NCBI GenBank assembly: GCA_963576765.1
Contig: OY755204.1
Span: 19,814,219-19,878,218 of the forward strand
Direction of reading: 5' to 3'
Length of the DNA: 64,000 bases
Source of the DNA: Draba incana
Lineage: Eukaryota > Streptophyta > Magnoliopsida > Brassicales > Brassicaceae
Shown: positions 19,447-31,492 of the stretch, piece by piece
How the letters are laid out: each line of letters begins with the position of its first letter
Numbering within the stretch: position 1 is the stretch's first letter
The notes under the pieces: model-generated
What the model was told of the DNA's origin: nothing
Databases searched by the model: none
Seen by the model: only the letters and a program-made list of their open reading frames with translations
Position numbers and translations under genes: made by a program

Positions 19447-21840
19447 TTGCCGCGGTAGGCCGAGGCAGTGGTCGAGTAGGATCTGAGAGAGTGGATCGAG
19501 GATCAAGCGGTGTTTCTTTCCATTTTGTTCTAGTTTTTGAATTTTGGTTTCAGCTATTTTGTTTTTGGTTTTTGTAGTTTCCTTTGGTGTTGTAACAATT
19601 CTACGCTTTGGAAATTTATAAGATGGAGTTTCCTTATTTATTTCTTGTGTTTAATAAGATATGTAGTTCTTATTATTGTTGATATTTAAGGGTAAAAATT
19701 ATCATGCCTTGGACCATATGAGGTAGACCTGATCAATAGGTGCTTAGAGGTTTTTTGAAGAATTAATTACTCTAGGGGCGGCGGCCTCAAATAACTCATT
19801 CATGGTCGGAGATGTGAATTCTCAGGAGGAGATGCGAGTTCTCCTATATGCTTATTTGGGATGTGAGTTCCTCAGATACCGTTAGCTCGAAGGATGCATC
19901 TTGAGAGTGTGAGCGGTATGATTTCCTGATAAGTCATAGGATGCGTCCTGTGTAGGTCAGAGTGTGAATGAGTAAGAGTAATTAATATCTAAAAACGTAG
20001 GTAAGCTTAAGACTGGTTGGGGGCTCATAGATCGGGAGTTGATCTCGGATTGTTGAGCGGGCAGGGTCAATGAGATGATCTTAGTGGGCAGTTGTGTTGG
20101 AGGTATTGAGTTTAGCCACTTGAGGTAATCTATTCGCTGATGTTTATAGGTGTTTTAGATTTTATTACGAATAACTCGTTATTTGGAAATGGTGGTTTTC
20201 TAGAGTATGTATTAGGGACGGTGGGTTCCCTAGATACCGGGTACTTATCAGGATTTTTTCCTGAAGACAAGCGGTGTGAAGTATTGCCAGCTCAATGGAT
20301 TTGTTCTTGCGAGTGTGGGTGGCGTATGGGTGAGTTAAACGTAATAAGTGTCTGAAAATATGCGTATAAACATAGGATTAGATGAGAACCTCTGAGATCA
20401 GGCGAGGATCTCTGGTGGTACTGGCCAGGTATGGTCATGATGTTGGTCTATGTTAAGCGGGTTATGTGAGTCGAGTGGAGATCTCGAGTGTTGTGGACCA
20501 GTTTGTGGTCAGGTGTTGGTCTCCGATAGACAATTTGGCGGGCGTCAAGCCTAGTGTTGATCGTGAATTAGAAACTCGGTTCAGACAATCCTGGTAACTG
20601 ATGTAGCATTTTATAGTCGTGTATGTTTCTGTTTCGGTACTGCATGATCAATGGGTCCAATTCTGGGTCTATGGTTAGTCGTGCATGTTCTTGTTTGATT
20701 GTTACGCGATTAATCCGGCAGACCTAGTTCGGATTAAGAACGTTACATTATGGTTGTTCCAGGTGAATCTGGGTGAAGTAAGCTTTTTGCGGTGTACATT
20801 ATGGTTCCAGGAACTGGTTTGGACTTTTTGAGGCAGTTTTAATCTTGAGGTTTATAGGCGTTTAGAATGTATTGCTTTAGAGAGATATGTATTCTCTCGT
20901 GTGGGGACAGTGGTTCCAGACTTACTTATTTAGGAATTGTGTTTCTCAGTATAAGTAGGGGGAGATGTGTTCTCTTGTATGGGGATGTGTTCCCAGATAT
21001 CGTTGGCTCGAGGGATGCGTTCTGAGAGTGCGGGCGATATGTTCTGAGAGATGGTATTCTCTCGCGGGGATGCATTCCCCATATATTGTTGACTCAGGGG
21101 ATGCGTCTCGAGAGTGCGAACGGTATATTACCTGACAGGTCCAGGATGCGTCCTACGAGTGTCAGTGTGTTGCTGACTCAAGGGATGCGTCCCGAGAGTG
21201 AGAGCGGTTTGTTACCTGACAGCTCCAGGATGCGTCCTGTGAGTGTCAGGGTGATGACCTGATAGCTCCAGGATGCATCCTGTGAGTATCAAGGTGTGAA
21301 TCTGACAGCTCCAGGATGCATCCTACGAGTGTCAGGATCTAGATCTGACAGCTCCAGGATGCGTCCTGCGAGTGTCAGTGTAATCCTAGGTTTATTCTGC
21401 TACGACCGAATAAACCTAGGATTAGAGATGTGCTTCGAACGTCATGAATGGATCTTGAGGAAGATCGTTGTATTGCCAAGTGCTCATTTTGAGCAGCAAT
21501 AATATGCTAGAATCCGTTTAGCGGGTTTTACCAGTAGTTGGTTCTAGTCTTCAAGGCTTGTGCACATGAGAGTTGATTACTTTATAGGAAGTGTTTTTCC
21601 TAATTATAACCAGAGCTTGAGGGAGACGTCCTGAGAGTGGAGTGGCATCGGTATCGTTACCTCGAAGGAGAAGTCTTGAGAGTGTAATGATATCTGTAAA
21701 AGTATGAGTAATCAAAGTTCGAGCGTGGCATAAGTATGAGACAGAACATGAACCTCATGGTTCGGGTGTATAAACCTAGTAATACTGGTTAGTGGATCGC
21801 AACATGCGATAAGTGACAGCTAGTGGAAGCGGATTATGGA
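19447..21840 (+). repeat. repeated 3'-region sequence
   Basis: The block beginning at about 19500 (TGTAACAATT, then TTTATAAGATGGAGTTTCC and CTCTAGGGGC...CTCATTC) matches the 3' region of the element at 8697 and recurs at about 22540. Further degenerate copies begin at about 20120 and 20840. So the 3' region has been copied several times inside the element while pol was lost. No coding frame. Confidence 0.6.
21128..21390 (+). repeat. hairpin minisatellite
   Basis: Five tandem or near-tandem units each hold CTGACAGCTC, CAGGATGCGTCCTG and GAGTGTCAG. Within a unit CTGACA pairs with TGTCAG, CTC with GAG and CAGGA with TCCTG, leaving a TGCG or TGCA loop and two single-base bulges. The unit at about 21258-21292 has TGATA paired with TATCA, a matched change on both arms. 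Confidence 0.7.
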
Positions 21841-22530
21841 TTCGGTGTTTAGTTGCCTAACTCGCATAGGTGGAGGTTATTCGGGTTATAGCGGGTCGTC
21901 CAATTGAGTCGGCACTTCACCTGGCCATTAAGTAGACCGATGGAGCATCGATTCCGGCTAGGAAGTATGTTGAGAAAGAGGTGATCATCGGTTGGATCAT
22001 TGGTGTTTGGCCGAGTTATCTTGGATAGCAGTTATTCCCGCGAATACCGAGATGGATTCCTACAGGGTTTGTATGGGAGGCAGTGTGAGTCACCTATATG
22101 TTGAACCCAAGTGGGGGAGAGGAACATATTGGGGTGCAAGGTTGTTCAAAAAATGTCGGAAAGGATCCGTGTCTTAAATTTGAACAAAAAAAGCTCGAGA
22201 TCGGCAATAGAGTTATGCTGATAAGGAGGGAGCAGAGTTGGAGTTGGAAGTAGGAGATCATGTGTATCTCAAGGTGCAAAGTTTGTGGAAGTACATGCAT
22301 ACTTCGGAAGAGGTAGTGGCTAAGATTTTTGGGATCTTTAGCCAGAGTGTTGGTGGCGACGAGACCTTTAAGGATTCTCGTGAGGAGAATTAAGGTGTTG
22401 CGTCAGAGGAAGTTGTTTTGTTAAAAGCTTTGCGGGCTTTTGTGGTGTTAGAGGTGGAGTCTTTTTGGGAATCTGAGGCAAGGATGGAGTTGAAGTCCAG
22501 GATGTTTTTCGGCAAGGAGGTTGCCATTTG
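21841..22530 (+). pseudogene. relic of integrase core, C-terminus and chromodomain
   Basis: Comparable block by block with 7660-8690: a CCTAACTCGCATAG segment and CTGGCCATTAAG (integrase core), GTTTGTATGGGAGGCAGTG (EALYGR block), ACCCAAGTGGGG, a GATCGGCAATAGAGTTATGC segment (DRQ.SY block), GGAGATCATGTGTATCTCAAG (VGDHVYLK), and a chromodomain-like end at 22370-22530. No open frame remains. Confidence 0.6.
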
Positions 22531-23334
22531 AGCTTCACTTTCTTGTGGTTCCAGCTTGGTTGTGTGAGCGGGGTGCTGTGCCGTTTTGGGTATTCTCGTT
22601 CTGTGGTAACAACTTTACATTTTTAAGATTTATAAGATGAGGTTTCTTATATGTCTGTGAGATGAGATGTGTGTTCTCATTATTGGTTGGTGTGGACCAG
22701 TGGTTGTTCTTTGTGACGATATTCTGGGTTGGGAATATTGTGTTTAGGCCACGAGAGGTAGTTTAGTCGATAGATGTTTATACACGTTTAGAATTTATTA
22801 CTCTAGGGGCTGCGGTCCCGAGCAACTCATTCATTTTATTTTTAGAGGATGCGTTCTCTCGAGGGGATGATTAGTCTCCCCTCTGTACCCGGAGCTCAAA
22901 GGATGCGTTCTGAGAGTGGAAGGGACACGAGGCACCGATAGGTCAAAGGATGCGTCCTGCGAGTGAGAGTGATGCGGGGCACTGATAACTCAAAGGATGC
23001 ATCCTACGAGTGGGAGTGGTGTGACACCGATAACTCAAGGGATGCGTCCTGCGAGTGGGAGTGGTGTGACACCGATAGCTCAAGGGATGCGTCCTGCGAG
23101 TGGGAGGGGTGTGGAATGAGTTAAGAGTAATAGATGTCTGAAAATGGGCGTATAAACATGAGATTGAGCGAGAGCCTGGGAGATCGAGCGTTATTGATCT
23201 CGGTTAGTTTGATCGGTTTAAGTCAGGTTTTGAGTTTGGTGGCGGTAATTGACCGGTTTTGGGTCAGGTATGCGTCTTTGATAGACGGTTTTGGTGAGGA
23301 TTCGAGGACAAATCCATTATTAGTGGGGGAGAAT
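22531..23334 (+). other. 3' non-coding region, hairpin repeats and polypurine tract
   Basis: A second copy of the 3' region, with five GGATGCGTCC-type units (about 22897, 22944, 22993, 23040, 23086), and the polypurine tract GTGGGGGAGAAT at 23323-23334. Confidence 0.7.
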
Positions 23335-24731
23335 TGTAACATCCCAAAACCAAAGTGTTGAATTTGGAAAGGGGTGTCGATCGACACCAAGTTATGAGAT
23401 GATTTCGGTTTGATTTTATTTTCGCTCGACTTGCCTCGGTTAAGGGTGTGCATCCCGAGGTCATCCTATTTAAAGAGAGCTGTGATCCTGAGCTGTTTTT
23501 CTGGAGAAAGAAAAGAGTTTGAGAGAAGAGAAAGAGAGAGAAAGAGTTTTGTGTGAGGATTTTGAGAGGGAGGAGAAGACAGATTCGTCTGTCTCGGTAG
23601 AGAGGCGGAACGGCCGACCATATCTTGCCTGATCAGTGTGATTTTTAGTAAGTATGTTCTTCTGTCTCTTAGCTGTCTATAGGAAAAATCGGATCGACGT
23701 TTGGATTTGTAGATATTGAGTTATGATCATTTTCCCGTAAGTGGTCTGTACAGTTTCGGGATTCGATCAGTCTCCTTGGGGAGTGTTTTTCCGGCGTTTC
23801 AGAGGGAATCAGAGGACGATCTAGGTACCATTAGAAAGCCCTGTCGGTCTAGTTTTCAGATTGGGTTTCAGATCTATATTCGGAGGTACGCTCAGATCCC
23901 TATGATCGTTTTCATCCAGTGCGTTGTTCTGTTTTCTAGAAATCTGATTTAGGGTTTTGAGAAAATCCAAGTTTGGTGTTCTAGGTAATTGAGGAAGGGT
24001 TCCTTGGTGTTTTCGGTTGAGAATATAGGCTGCGAGGTTGCTGATTTTGGGTTCTTAACCGTTCCTTCCTCGAATCGCGTAATTGAGGTGAGTGCGTAAT
24101 CGTGGATATGGGATTAGATTATTAGAATTTTTCGAATGAGTGTTTGCATTGATTAAATTGTTTGCTGTGATTATTCTGTGTGAATTGTGTGTTTGAAATC
24201 GTGACTGATCTTGTGTGATGAAACGGAATTCGAATCGCGAGAGGATTTTGACTCAGTTCTGGTTTCTGTGAGAGGTGTCGATCGACACCACTATTTGATA
24301 TTCGTGAGGATTGTGATTCTGATGGAGTGTCGATCGACACCACTGTTTTAAAATGTTGTTTTCACTTTTTGTTGACTGTTGTTTGATCGTGTAAAAATTG
24401 ATAATCTATATTTCCCTTACTATGTATCCGGTAGATGGGATGACCGCTTCACTGAGTATTTGTGATAATACTCACACAACTCTGTTTTTCCTTTTTGAGT
24501 TGCAGGTAGAGGAAAAGTGTGATCGCGGAATCATGGCGTATGAAGAAGATGATATGATGTTGTTTTATGTTACATTTAGTAGAACCTGGTAGGTTGTGTT
24601 GATGCTAGTTGTTCATTGGAATTATGGAATTTGATTTATGAAATTAATGGATTATTTTATTGGTTATCTGTTTTATGTTATTTCCGCAGTAGAATTGTTT
24701 AGGATTAAAAAAAAAAAGTTTGGTTGTTTCA
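23335..24731 (+). repeat. 3' LTR (1397 bp)
   Basis: TGTAACATCCC to GGTTGTTTCA, collinear with 17036-18459. Palindromes at about 23373, 24275 and 24326. Confidence 0.9.
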
Positions 24732-24736
24732 TTTAG

Positions 24737-25580
24737 AGGTAAGAGAGATTTGAAGAGGCGAGCAAGAGAGATGAAGGGTATCCGATCGAAGAATGATTGG
24801 AGTCAGAGAAAAGAAACAGCCGAATCCGTGAGTGATGGCCCTAAACAGCCAAAAGTAGAAAGTTCCAAAACTACGTGTCTCTAATCTTTAAAATGGCTCT
24901 TTAATGTAAAGTTTGTATTCCTAACAAACTCTAAATCCTAAATTTAAAATAGCTAACTCAAAACTCTAAAGAGTTTTCAAAAATGTTATTTTGGGTAAAT
25001 AATACAATTTTAGTGGCAATTTTTGAAAAAAAAATGTAGAATGGTAGCATTTCTGAAAAGTGATACATTATTTAACAAAAGGCAATGTTCAAAAAAAAAG
25101 TCTAAATTTAATAATATTAAAACTTCTAAATTGTTTTTACAAAGGCAGGATAACTATTACGAAAAATATTCAAGGCTTGGTGCAGACACTAAAACTGACT
25201 AGCAAACCTTATGATATTCCCAGGACCGTATACATTAAGAATTTATGATAGCCACGCCTAATAATAGTAACACATTATTGAGTGCACCAAAACCTCAAAC
25301 CTTGGAATTTTTCATAACATTAATCTGGCCATGATTAGACGGGAATTTAATACAGCCAGGCCTAATTTAACACATCTTGATGCGTGTAGCAAAATAGTTT
25401 TGAAGAATAATGGTTTTTTTTTTCTCTTTTCTGAAAGTCAACCAAATTATAATGAAAGTAAAGGCAAAATTATATTGAATAAATTATTTTGCGTGGATAA
25501 AGGCTCTCCACCTTTAGGTGCAATTATTAATTTTGTCAGTTTTTCATAAATATCTAGCTTCACAAATCTCTTAAAAAAAT
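24737..25580. other. intergenic, gene-free
   Basis: A purine-rich segment continues the sequence interrupted at 17035 (24737-24860), then AT-rich DNA without a supported gene. Confidence 0.4.
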
Positions 25581-25589
25581 AAAGTCAAC

Positions 25590-26397
25590 TAATAAGATCA
25601 TATATTTAGATTAATATAAAAACTCTCTCTCTTAATTTTCTCTTCCATCTCTCTAAAAGAAGAAAAACTTTCGACGTCGCTAGCCCGACGTCCGGCCTTC
25701 TCGCCGGCATCGTGGTTCTGTATATAGTAGCTTATAAAGTAGGGTTTTTAGTATTTTCGGTTCGGATTTAGATCTCTAGGTTTCTGATCTTTATGATCGG
25801 ATTTGATTTTCCGTTCAACAAATAATCCTTTCCGAAGTTTTTTTCGGATTTAGCTTTTCTGTTTATCAGATTTTGCTCTTCTCCTTTTGCAGATTTGAAC
25901 TTGATGATGATGAATTTTAGGTCCTCCAGTTATATCTTTTATTCCTTCTTTATTTCGGAATCATTTCTCTCTCTCACGAGAATATTAATTTCCTCTTGAT
26001 TCCATAAAAATTGAGCCTTGTGAAGGTTAGGGAGGTCATGAGATTGGAGATGGTTGAGGTCTTTATTGAGGTGAAGGATTTGAAGGTTTCTGGGTCCATG
26101 TTCGGATTATTATGCTTAAGGAGATATATAAGTGGGGTTAGGGTAGAGAAGATGGTCGATTGTGGTGTTTGCTTGGCTGCTGGAAAAAAAATCTTCCGGT
26201 GTCGGAATCCATCATCGGCAACAACATTTCCCTAATCATCTATGAAGACAACACGTGGAGTCACACATGTCACACATGCAATGTTGTTTTTTCATAGTTT
26301 GTTAGGGTAAATGTATTTGTGCTTTAATTAATGTTATTTGTACACTCTAACCCTCTAGTATTTGGGCTTATGAAATGAATTATTATGTCGAAAAAAA
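25590..26397 (+). mobile_element. Sadhu-like non-LTR retroposon (about 0.8 kb)
   Basis: Flanked by AAAGTCAAC (25581-25589 and 26398-26406), with a run of nine A at the 3' end (26391-26399) merging with the right duplication. It has no LTRs and no coding frame beyond 74 codons (26011-26235), and a pyrimidine-rich 5' part followed by a GC-rich patch (about 25670-25715). Size, poly(A) end and duplication fit a reverse-transcribed non-coding element. The Sadhu name is from overall resemblance in size and structure only. Confidence 0.5.
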
Positions 26398-26406
26398 AAG
26401 TCAACA

Positions 26407-26854
26407 ACATCACGTCCAAAAGAAAAGAAAAGAAAAAGGTGTTCCTAGTTCTTCATTTCTAGTTCATGAAACGAAGGAATGAAGAATATGACTAAATGAG
26501 AAAAAGCCGATAAAATATTTGACATTCTCACCCAAACAGCCAAGGACCATGTGATATATAAGATACTAAGTACATGTAACACTCAACTAGGATAACCTTT
26601 ATTATTGACATGTTAAAAAATACCCTTCCATGATATGTGCATTAAACAGACACACACATTCAAAGATAATTGAGCATTATCATGCTCTTCTTGGGAAATG
26701 CTAATTAGGTCCGAGTCATAAAGACATTAGACATTTTTTTTTTCTTTCAATAATCATCATCAAGTGGTACCATTGGGATTATTTCCCTCACGGGTAGCTC
26801 CAAATGACTGTGTGATTTACATGAGAAAATAAATAACATCATGTTCAAACTTTT
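26407..26854. other. intergenic
   Basis: No gene or repeat recognised. Confidence 0.3.
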
Positions 26855-27208
26855 TTTGCAAGAGAGTCGGCTCGGACATTACTAGTCTGTGAGATGTAAA
26901 CTAAACTAAAAGATACAAAATGTTGTTTTAGCTTAATGAACCAATCTAACTCCGCATTAAATGATTGTCAATCTAGTGGATGTGTAGTCATTGAAATCAG
27001 GCTTGCACAGTCCGTCTCAATCCCCACTGTGGAGAGTCGCCCAAAGTAGCTCATCAAACTCATCATGAAGTGCTGAGATGCTTCGTCTACATCCTCTCAT
27101 ACCGTAAGTGATAAGGCTCGTATTATCTTTTAGGCACCACCCAAATCCATTAACTGGCTCATGATCAACCCAAGATGCATTGATCTGACATATCGAGTCA
27201 TTAGACAT
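26855..27208 (-). pseudogene. RNase H-like domain relic (LINE or RVT_3 type)
   Basis: The minus-strand frame 27208..27017 reads CQINASWVDHEPVNGFGW, then LKDNTSLITYGMRGCRRS and ALHDEFDELLWA, the start of a plant RNase H-like fold; after a frameshift near 27030 the match continues with GIETDCASL, then FNAELDWFIKLK and NVRADSLAKK. This domain is found at the end of plant LINE polymerases and in many LINE-derived host loci. The rest of a LINE is not visible. Confidence 0.6.
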
Positions 27209-28865
27209 ATATGAGCTAGTGATCTCGAATTTTCCGGCTATAAAAAAAAAGGACTTACCAAGGTATTTGTATTATACAAACATAGAAAGTTAAGCGATTA
27301 CATTTTGTTATACTAATCCAGAGTAGTTTAATAGTGTGCTCGAGTGAAAAAATCGTCATAAAGATCTAGACCCCGTGATGAATTTAACCATATACAAAAG
27401 TTAATGATTAATTTTTGGGGCTATTATAGACATTTTAATGGTAAAAATACATACATGTTTACAGATTCGAAAAATTAGTTTCTCTTATGATCCAAAATCT
27501 ATTTCGCGTAAGAATACAAAAAGAAAAAAATATAGGAGGAAATTTGATAGACTAAGATATCTATAATAGTGGCAATAACATTTTACATTATACCAATATA
27601 TAGAGGGTGGGGGATAAAAGTAATGTCTGGAGGAAAATGATGTTTCTGAAAATTTGTTCAACCAGAAAAAAGGAAGTAAACAAAAATAGTGAAAATAGTA
27701 AAAGAGAGAAGTACAAGGGAATCTGTTGGAAGTGTAGTAAGTGAAAGCGACGACCACTCCAATCCAGTGTTGTTTTCCCTACAAAAAGATTTTACGTTTT
27801 CCAAATATTTGTTTTTTATATAAATTGTATTGCTAGTAAAAAAAATTCCTAAGTTGTAAACTTGTAATATACAGAAAGAGAGACAATGGGGCCTGAGAAG
27901 GGAATCTCTGAGGAGAGACAGAGATGCTTCAGATCGAATGAGACATCAAATTGTGTGTGTGGGTCTCCTCTCCTTCTTCATCGAAACGAAATACAACTTT
28001 CCTCTCTTTTCTTTTTGATTTTTTTTTTTTTAATTTCGGAGTTTAAGAACCGAATTGAAATATAATCTCGTTTTTTTCAGTTGGCTAAATGTCTTTTTTT
28101 CCGGTTCCAAATTTATATATGTACTTTGTTTTAATTCGGTTTATTTAGTTAAACCGCATAATTAAATTGAATAATAGAAATAAATTTATCTTTGAAACAG
28201 ATAGCAATGTTGAAAACACTATTTTTTACTTAACTATATTTATCTAATAATGAAAATAAATTTATCAAAAGTTAATTTGATAAAAAAATTATAAAGTTTA
28301 TTTTTTCCATACTAATTCTAAAACATAAATTTGATTTACTAATTTATTTTCAACATTATTTTTTTAAAGATATTTTTTTCTCTTTATTAATACCCTCCTT
28401 CATGCTTTCTCATTAGTTTCTCATTGGTTCTCTTTCATGTTTTCTCAATGGTTCTTAGGAGAAATTCATAGCCACGTGGCAAGAGTAGGAGTGCTGAGGT
28501 GTCACATTTTTGGAGAGGGACAATTGATCTTTCATAGTATAAATTCTCTTTGATGGATTTATTAGAATTTTGTGAAGATATTTTTAATAGTCTCACATTG
28601 GATATAAAAATGAATTCTAGCCCAAAGACATTATAAAAGAACAAAAGTGATGAAGAACGATAAGAGTAGGAACCTTAATCTAATAGGCATCCAACTCGAA
28701 ATTTTTATTTCATTGGAATTCGGTTCTTTAGTTAAACCGTAAAACTAAATGGAATTATATAAATAACTTTATCAAAACTCTAATATGTTACAAAAGTTTA
28801 GGATCAACTTTTTTTTTATGAAAACGAATTATTTTACTAATTATAAAAAATGTATTTGAGGGAAA
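27209..28865. other. AT-rich intergenic
   Basis: Poly(A/T) runs and no gene I can support. A G-box-like CCACGTGG lies at about 28473. Confidence 0.3.
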
Positions 28866-29965
28866 ATTGCTAAAACTACACCCTTATTTCATTTTTAATG
28901 CAAAACTACGCAAGTTATGTGAATCTTTGCAAATCTAACCTAAAAAGTAGTACAATTACATTTACACCTTAATAAACAAACAATAAAACTGCAGCCGGAA
29001 TGACTGTTTTACCCTTATGGAAGTCTACGTTGTAGACATATATTAGATGTCTACTTACGGAAGTCTACAACTCAATTTGGAAGTCTACAATGTAATTATT
29101 TAAGAAATTTAAATCTATAAATGCATAAAAACTAATTTGACCAAAAAATCTTACTGATAACCAAACTAAAAAAATTGTGATGTATTAATAATAAAAGTTC
29201 ACAAAATTAAAATAAAGTCAACAAAAAGACAAATTAGATTTAAAATGAATGAATGAACTACATACTATACTAAATACCAAATACTCTACTTCATCACATT
29301 ACATTTAGAAGTCATGTGACAATGTGGTGACATGGTAGTAGTTATTGTTATGCAATATGTATGTATAGTATTCATGATTTTATGATTATAATGGATTTAG
29401 GTTTTAGGGATTTCTGTTATGTGGTCTATGGTTTAGAATAAACAACTTATTAGAAGTTATAATGTAGGGTTTGATTATCAAAAGTTGAATTCACTTTAAA
29501 ATTTAATTAAATCTTGAGTATTACGAGTCATGTATGTCATTGACATTAGTTTATGTATTTATGAGTTAAAAATATAGGAAATGAATTGATATTAGAAGTT
29601 GAAAACATGTGTTTACATTTAGGGTTACATTTAAAGTTCATAATTTCAATATTTAAAATGTCAAACTTGTACAAAAGTATAAAATTGTGAATATATTAAA
29701 TGCTTAAATGTTTGATAATATTTTTTTATTTACAGTTTTGAATAATCTTAAGAAAATATTCGATTTAGGTTTCAATTGTAAACTTCCATTGCAGTGTACT
29801 CTACATATGTAGACTTCCAATACAGACTTCAATTCGATTTAGGTTTTGAATTGTAGAGTCCATTGCGATTAGGGTTTTATTTTAAAGTGTATGGTTTCTT
29901 AGACAACCAATGGAATTCTACTTAAACAAAAAAATTATTATCCTAACCGGATGTTTTTGCCTCCA

Positions 29966-29973
29966 TATATAAG
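29966..29973 (+). promoter_or_regulatory. TATA box upstream of the captured exons
   Basis: TATATAAG followed at about +215 by a GGTATGTG donor-like site (30185), as in a host gene with a 5' UTR intron. Confidence 0.4.
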
Positions 29974-30807
29974 CGAGAATTTCTATGGAAACCCTATTTC
30001 TCATTTTCGACCCTAGCCTCTTAACTTTTTCTCTCTTCTTCTCACGTTTTTAGAGAGATTTTTGATTTTTTTTTTGCCCAAAACCTTTCTACAATTCTTC
30101 AACGATTTGAACAATTTTTGGGTCTAATCCATACGCTATCTCGTCCTTTTTCTGATTCTAGCATCTAATTTACCGTTCCACAAAGGTATGTGCCTCTATC
30201 TCCATTTTTTTCAGTTCGTCGACCATGTTAAAGGTTTGAAATTTGGATGTGTTGCTTCATTATTGGTTGAGTTTGTGGCTTTCTATGCATTTTTAGGATT
30301 ATTTTGCACATCCACCTCTTCTCTCTCTTCTGATTCCTCAACTTTTGCTCCCACTGTTTTGCAAATCTCGAGATATGAAAAGTGGTGAAACCGAATGGAA
30401 GAACACTGATGAACGGTAAAGTATCAATCCTCAACACATTCGCGAATCTCAGATCTTTGGTGAGTCTTTCTCGACGTGTTGCTTATTACAGAAACAAAAT
30501 CTAAAAAAGCTATATTTCTTCGTTCAAACTCTTCGATCTCCACTAGATCCAGTCTGTTGTATGATTTTTTGAGATGATTTGATTTTGTTTTTGATTCTCA
30601 CGTTGTGGCAAGGAAAGGAAAGAATCAATACACTCTAGTGTTCTTCAAACCCCAAACATTGTGGTTCTTTAGTTATTAGGGTTCATATTGATTCGAAATT
30701 TGTTTTTTTCTTCAATTTCTTATGTTTCATTGAATATTTAGTTTTAGGGTTCATATTGATTCGAAATATTTGGTACAATGGATAACAGTTTTTCAATGTT
30801 TTTGTGC

Positions 30808-30869
30808 TAGCGATTAAGGTTTTAAACATGATTAAGGTCCACGGGAAGCCTATTCGTGTTAACAAGGAA
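30808..30869 (+). pseudogene. captured SF3B4-like RRM exon fragment
   Basis: AIKVLNMIKVHGKPIRVNK is near-identical to the end of the first RNA-recognition motif of splicing factor 3B subunit 4 (SAP49). A CTAG acceptor-like site sits just before it. The frame then runs into unrelated sequence, so only about 20 residues are kept. Confidence 0.65.
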
Positions 30870-30958
30870 TCCATCCATGGTAAAGTTTTGAAATTTAAGG
30901 TCATTTTTGGGTGTTTGTGGTTAAAGTTTGAGGCTTTATTGAGTGTTTGTGGTTTCAG

Positions 30959-31193
30959 GTATGTAGCAGAGAGGAGTTCTCAATGGTTTGAGACATTGAA
31001 GAGTTTGTTTGAGACCACTCCTACTGCTGCTGTTGGAGAAGTCTCTATGTTTGTCTCTTTTTATGTAGTCCTTCACTCGTATTTGGGTTCGGCTGAGATG
31101 GTTCCTGAATTTGCTAAGCTCGGTGCATATTTCTCCTTCTCTGGTTTTCTTATGTCCATGAATGAGAAAAAAGCCAAAGAGATGTTGAAAGCG
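30959..31193 (+). pseudogene. captured TatD-like deoxyribonuclease exon
   Basis: Begins after TTTCAG and ends at GCG before GTAAGAG, so splice borders are kept. The product reads WFETLKSLFETTPTAAVGE, then HSYLGSAEMVPEFAKLGAYF and SFSGFLMSMNEKKAKEMLKA, matching the middle and C-terminal part of plant TatD-family metal-dependent nucleases, with a piece missing between the two blocks. Catalytic His/Asp sites outside this segment are absent. Confidence 0.6.
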
Positions 31194-31302
31194 GTAAGAG
31201 TTCGATATATCTTGACACAAAATTACAGTGGTGATTATTAATACTACTAAGTTTGAAATGATCATAATTAGTAATTTGATGGGTTTCTTTATTTGATAGT
31301 GA

Positions 31303-31492
31303 TGATTTAGGGTTTAAGGATGAAAATATCATCAAATTCTCTAATCATGAGGTTGATTTGAGAAGAAGAAACAAGTCTTACCAAGAGATTCTTCAAAGTC
31401 ATGCTCTGTTGAAAGTGAATTTCGTTACCTTTGTTGTTGATGCGGTTGAAATCTTGAAATCGATGGAGAGTGAAACATTGATCAGATCAGAG
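31303..31492 (+). pseudogene. possible third captured exon, origin unknown
   Basis: An open segment (FSNHEVDLRRRNKSYQEIL...) ends at AG before GTAATG. It is helical and charged; I do not recognise the donor gene. Confidence 0.35.

Larger units (their letters stand above)
17036..24731 (+). mobile_element. gag-bearing, pol-deficient Tekay-related LTR element
   Basis: LTRs, PBS, a gag frame, then several copies of 3' non-coding sequence, relics of integrase and chromodomain (21841-22530), another 3' region, polypurine tract and LTR, all inside a perfect 5-bp duplication. Protease, RT and RNase H are not visible. LTR ends (TGTAACATCCC, GGTTGTTTCA) and the gag N-terminus relate it to the element at 2856, but the LTR body is longer and diverged. 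It must rely on enzymes from a relative to move, so it is non-autonomous. Confidence 0.85.

Noticed and set aside
21128..21390. CRISPR-like array
   Set aside because: Units have internal dyad symmetry, but spacers are short, related to one another and lie in a plant retrotransposon 3' region; no cas genes.
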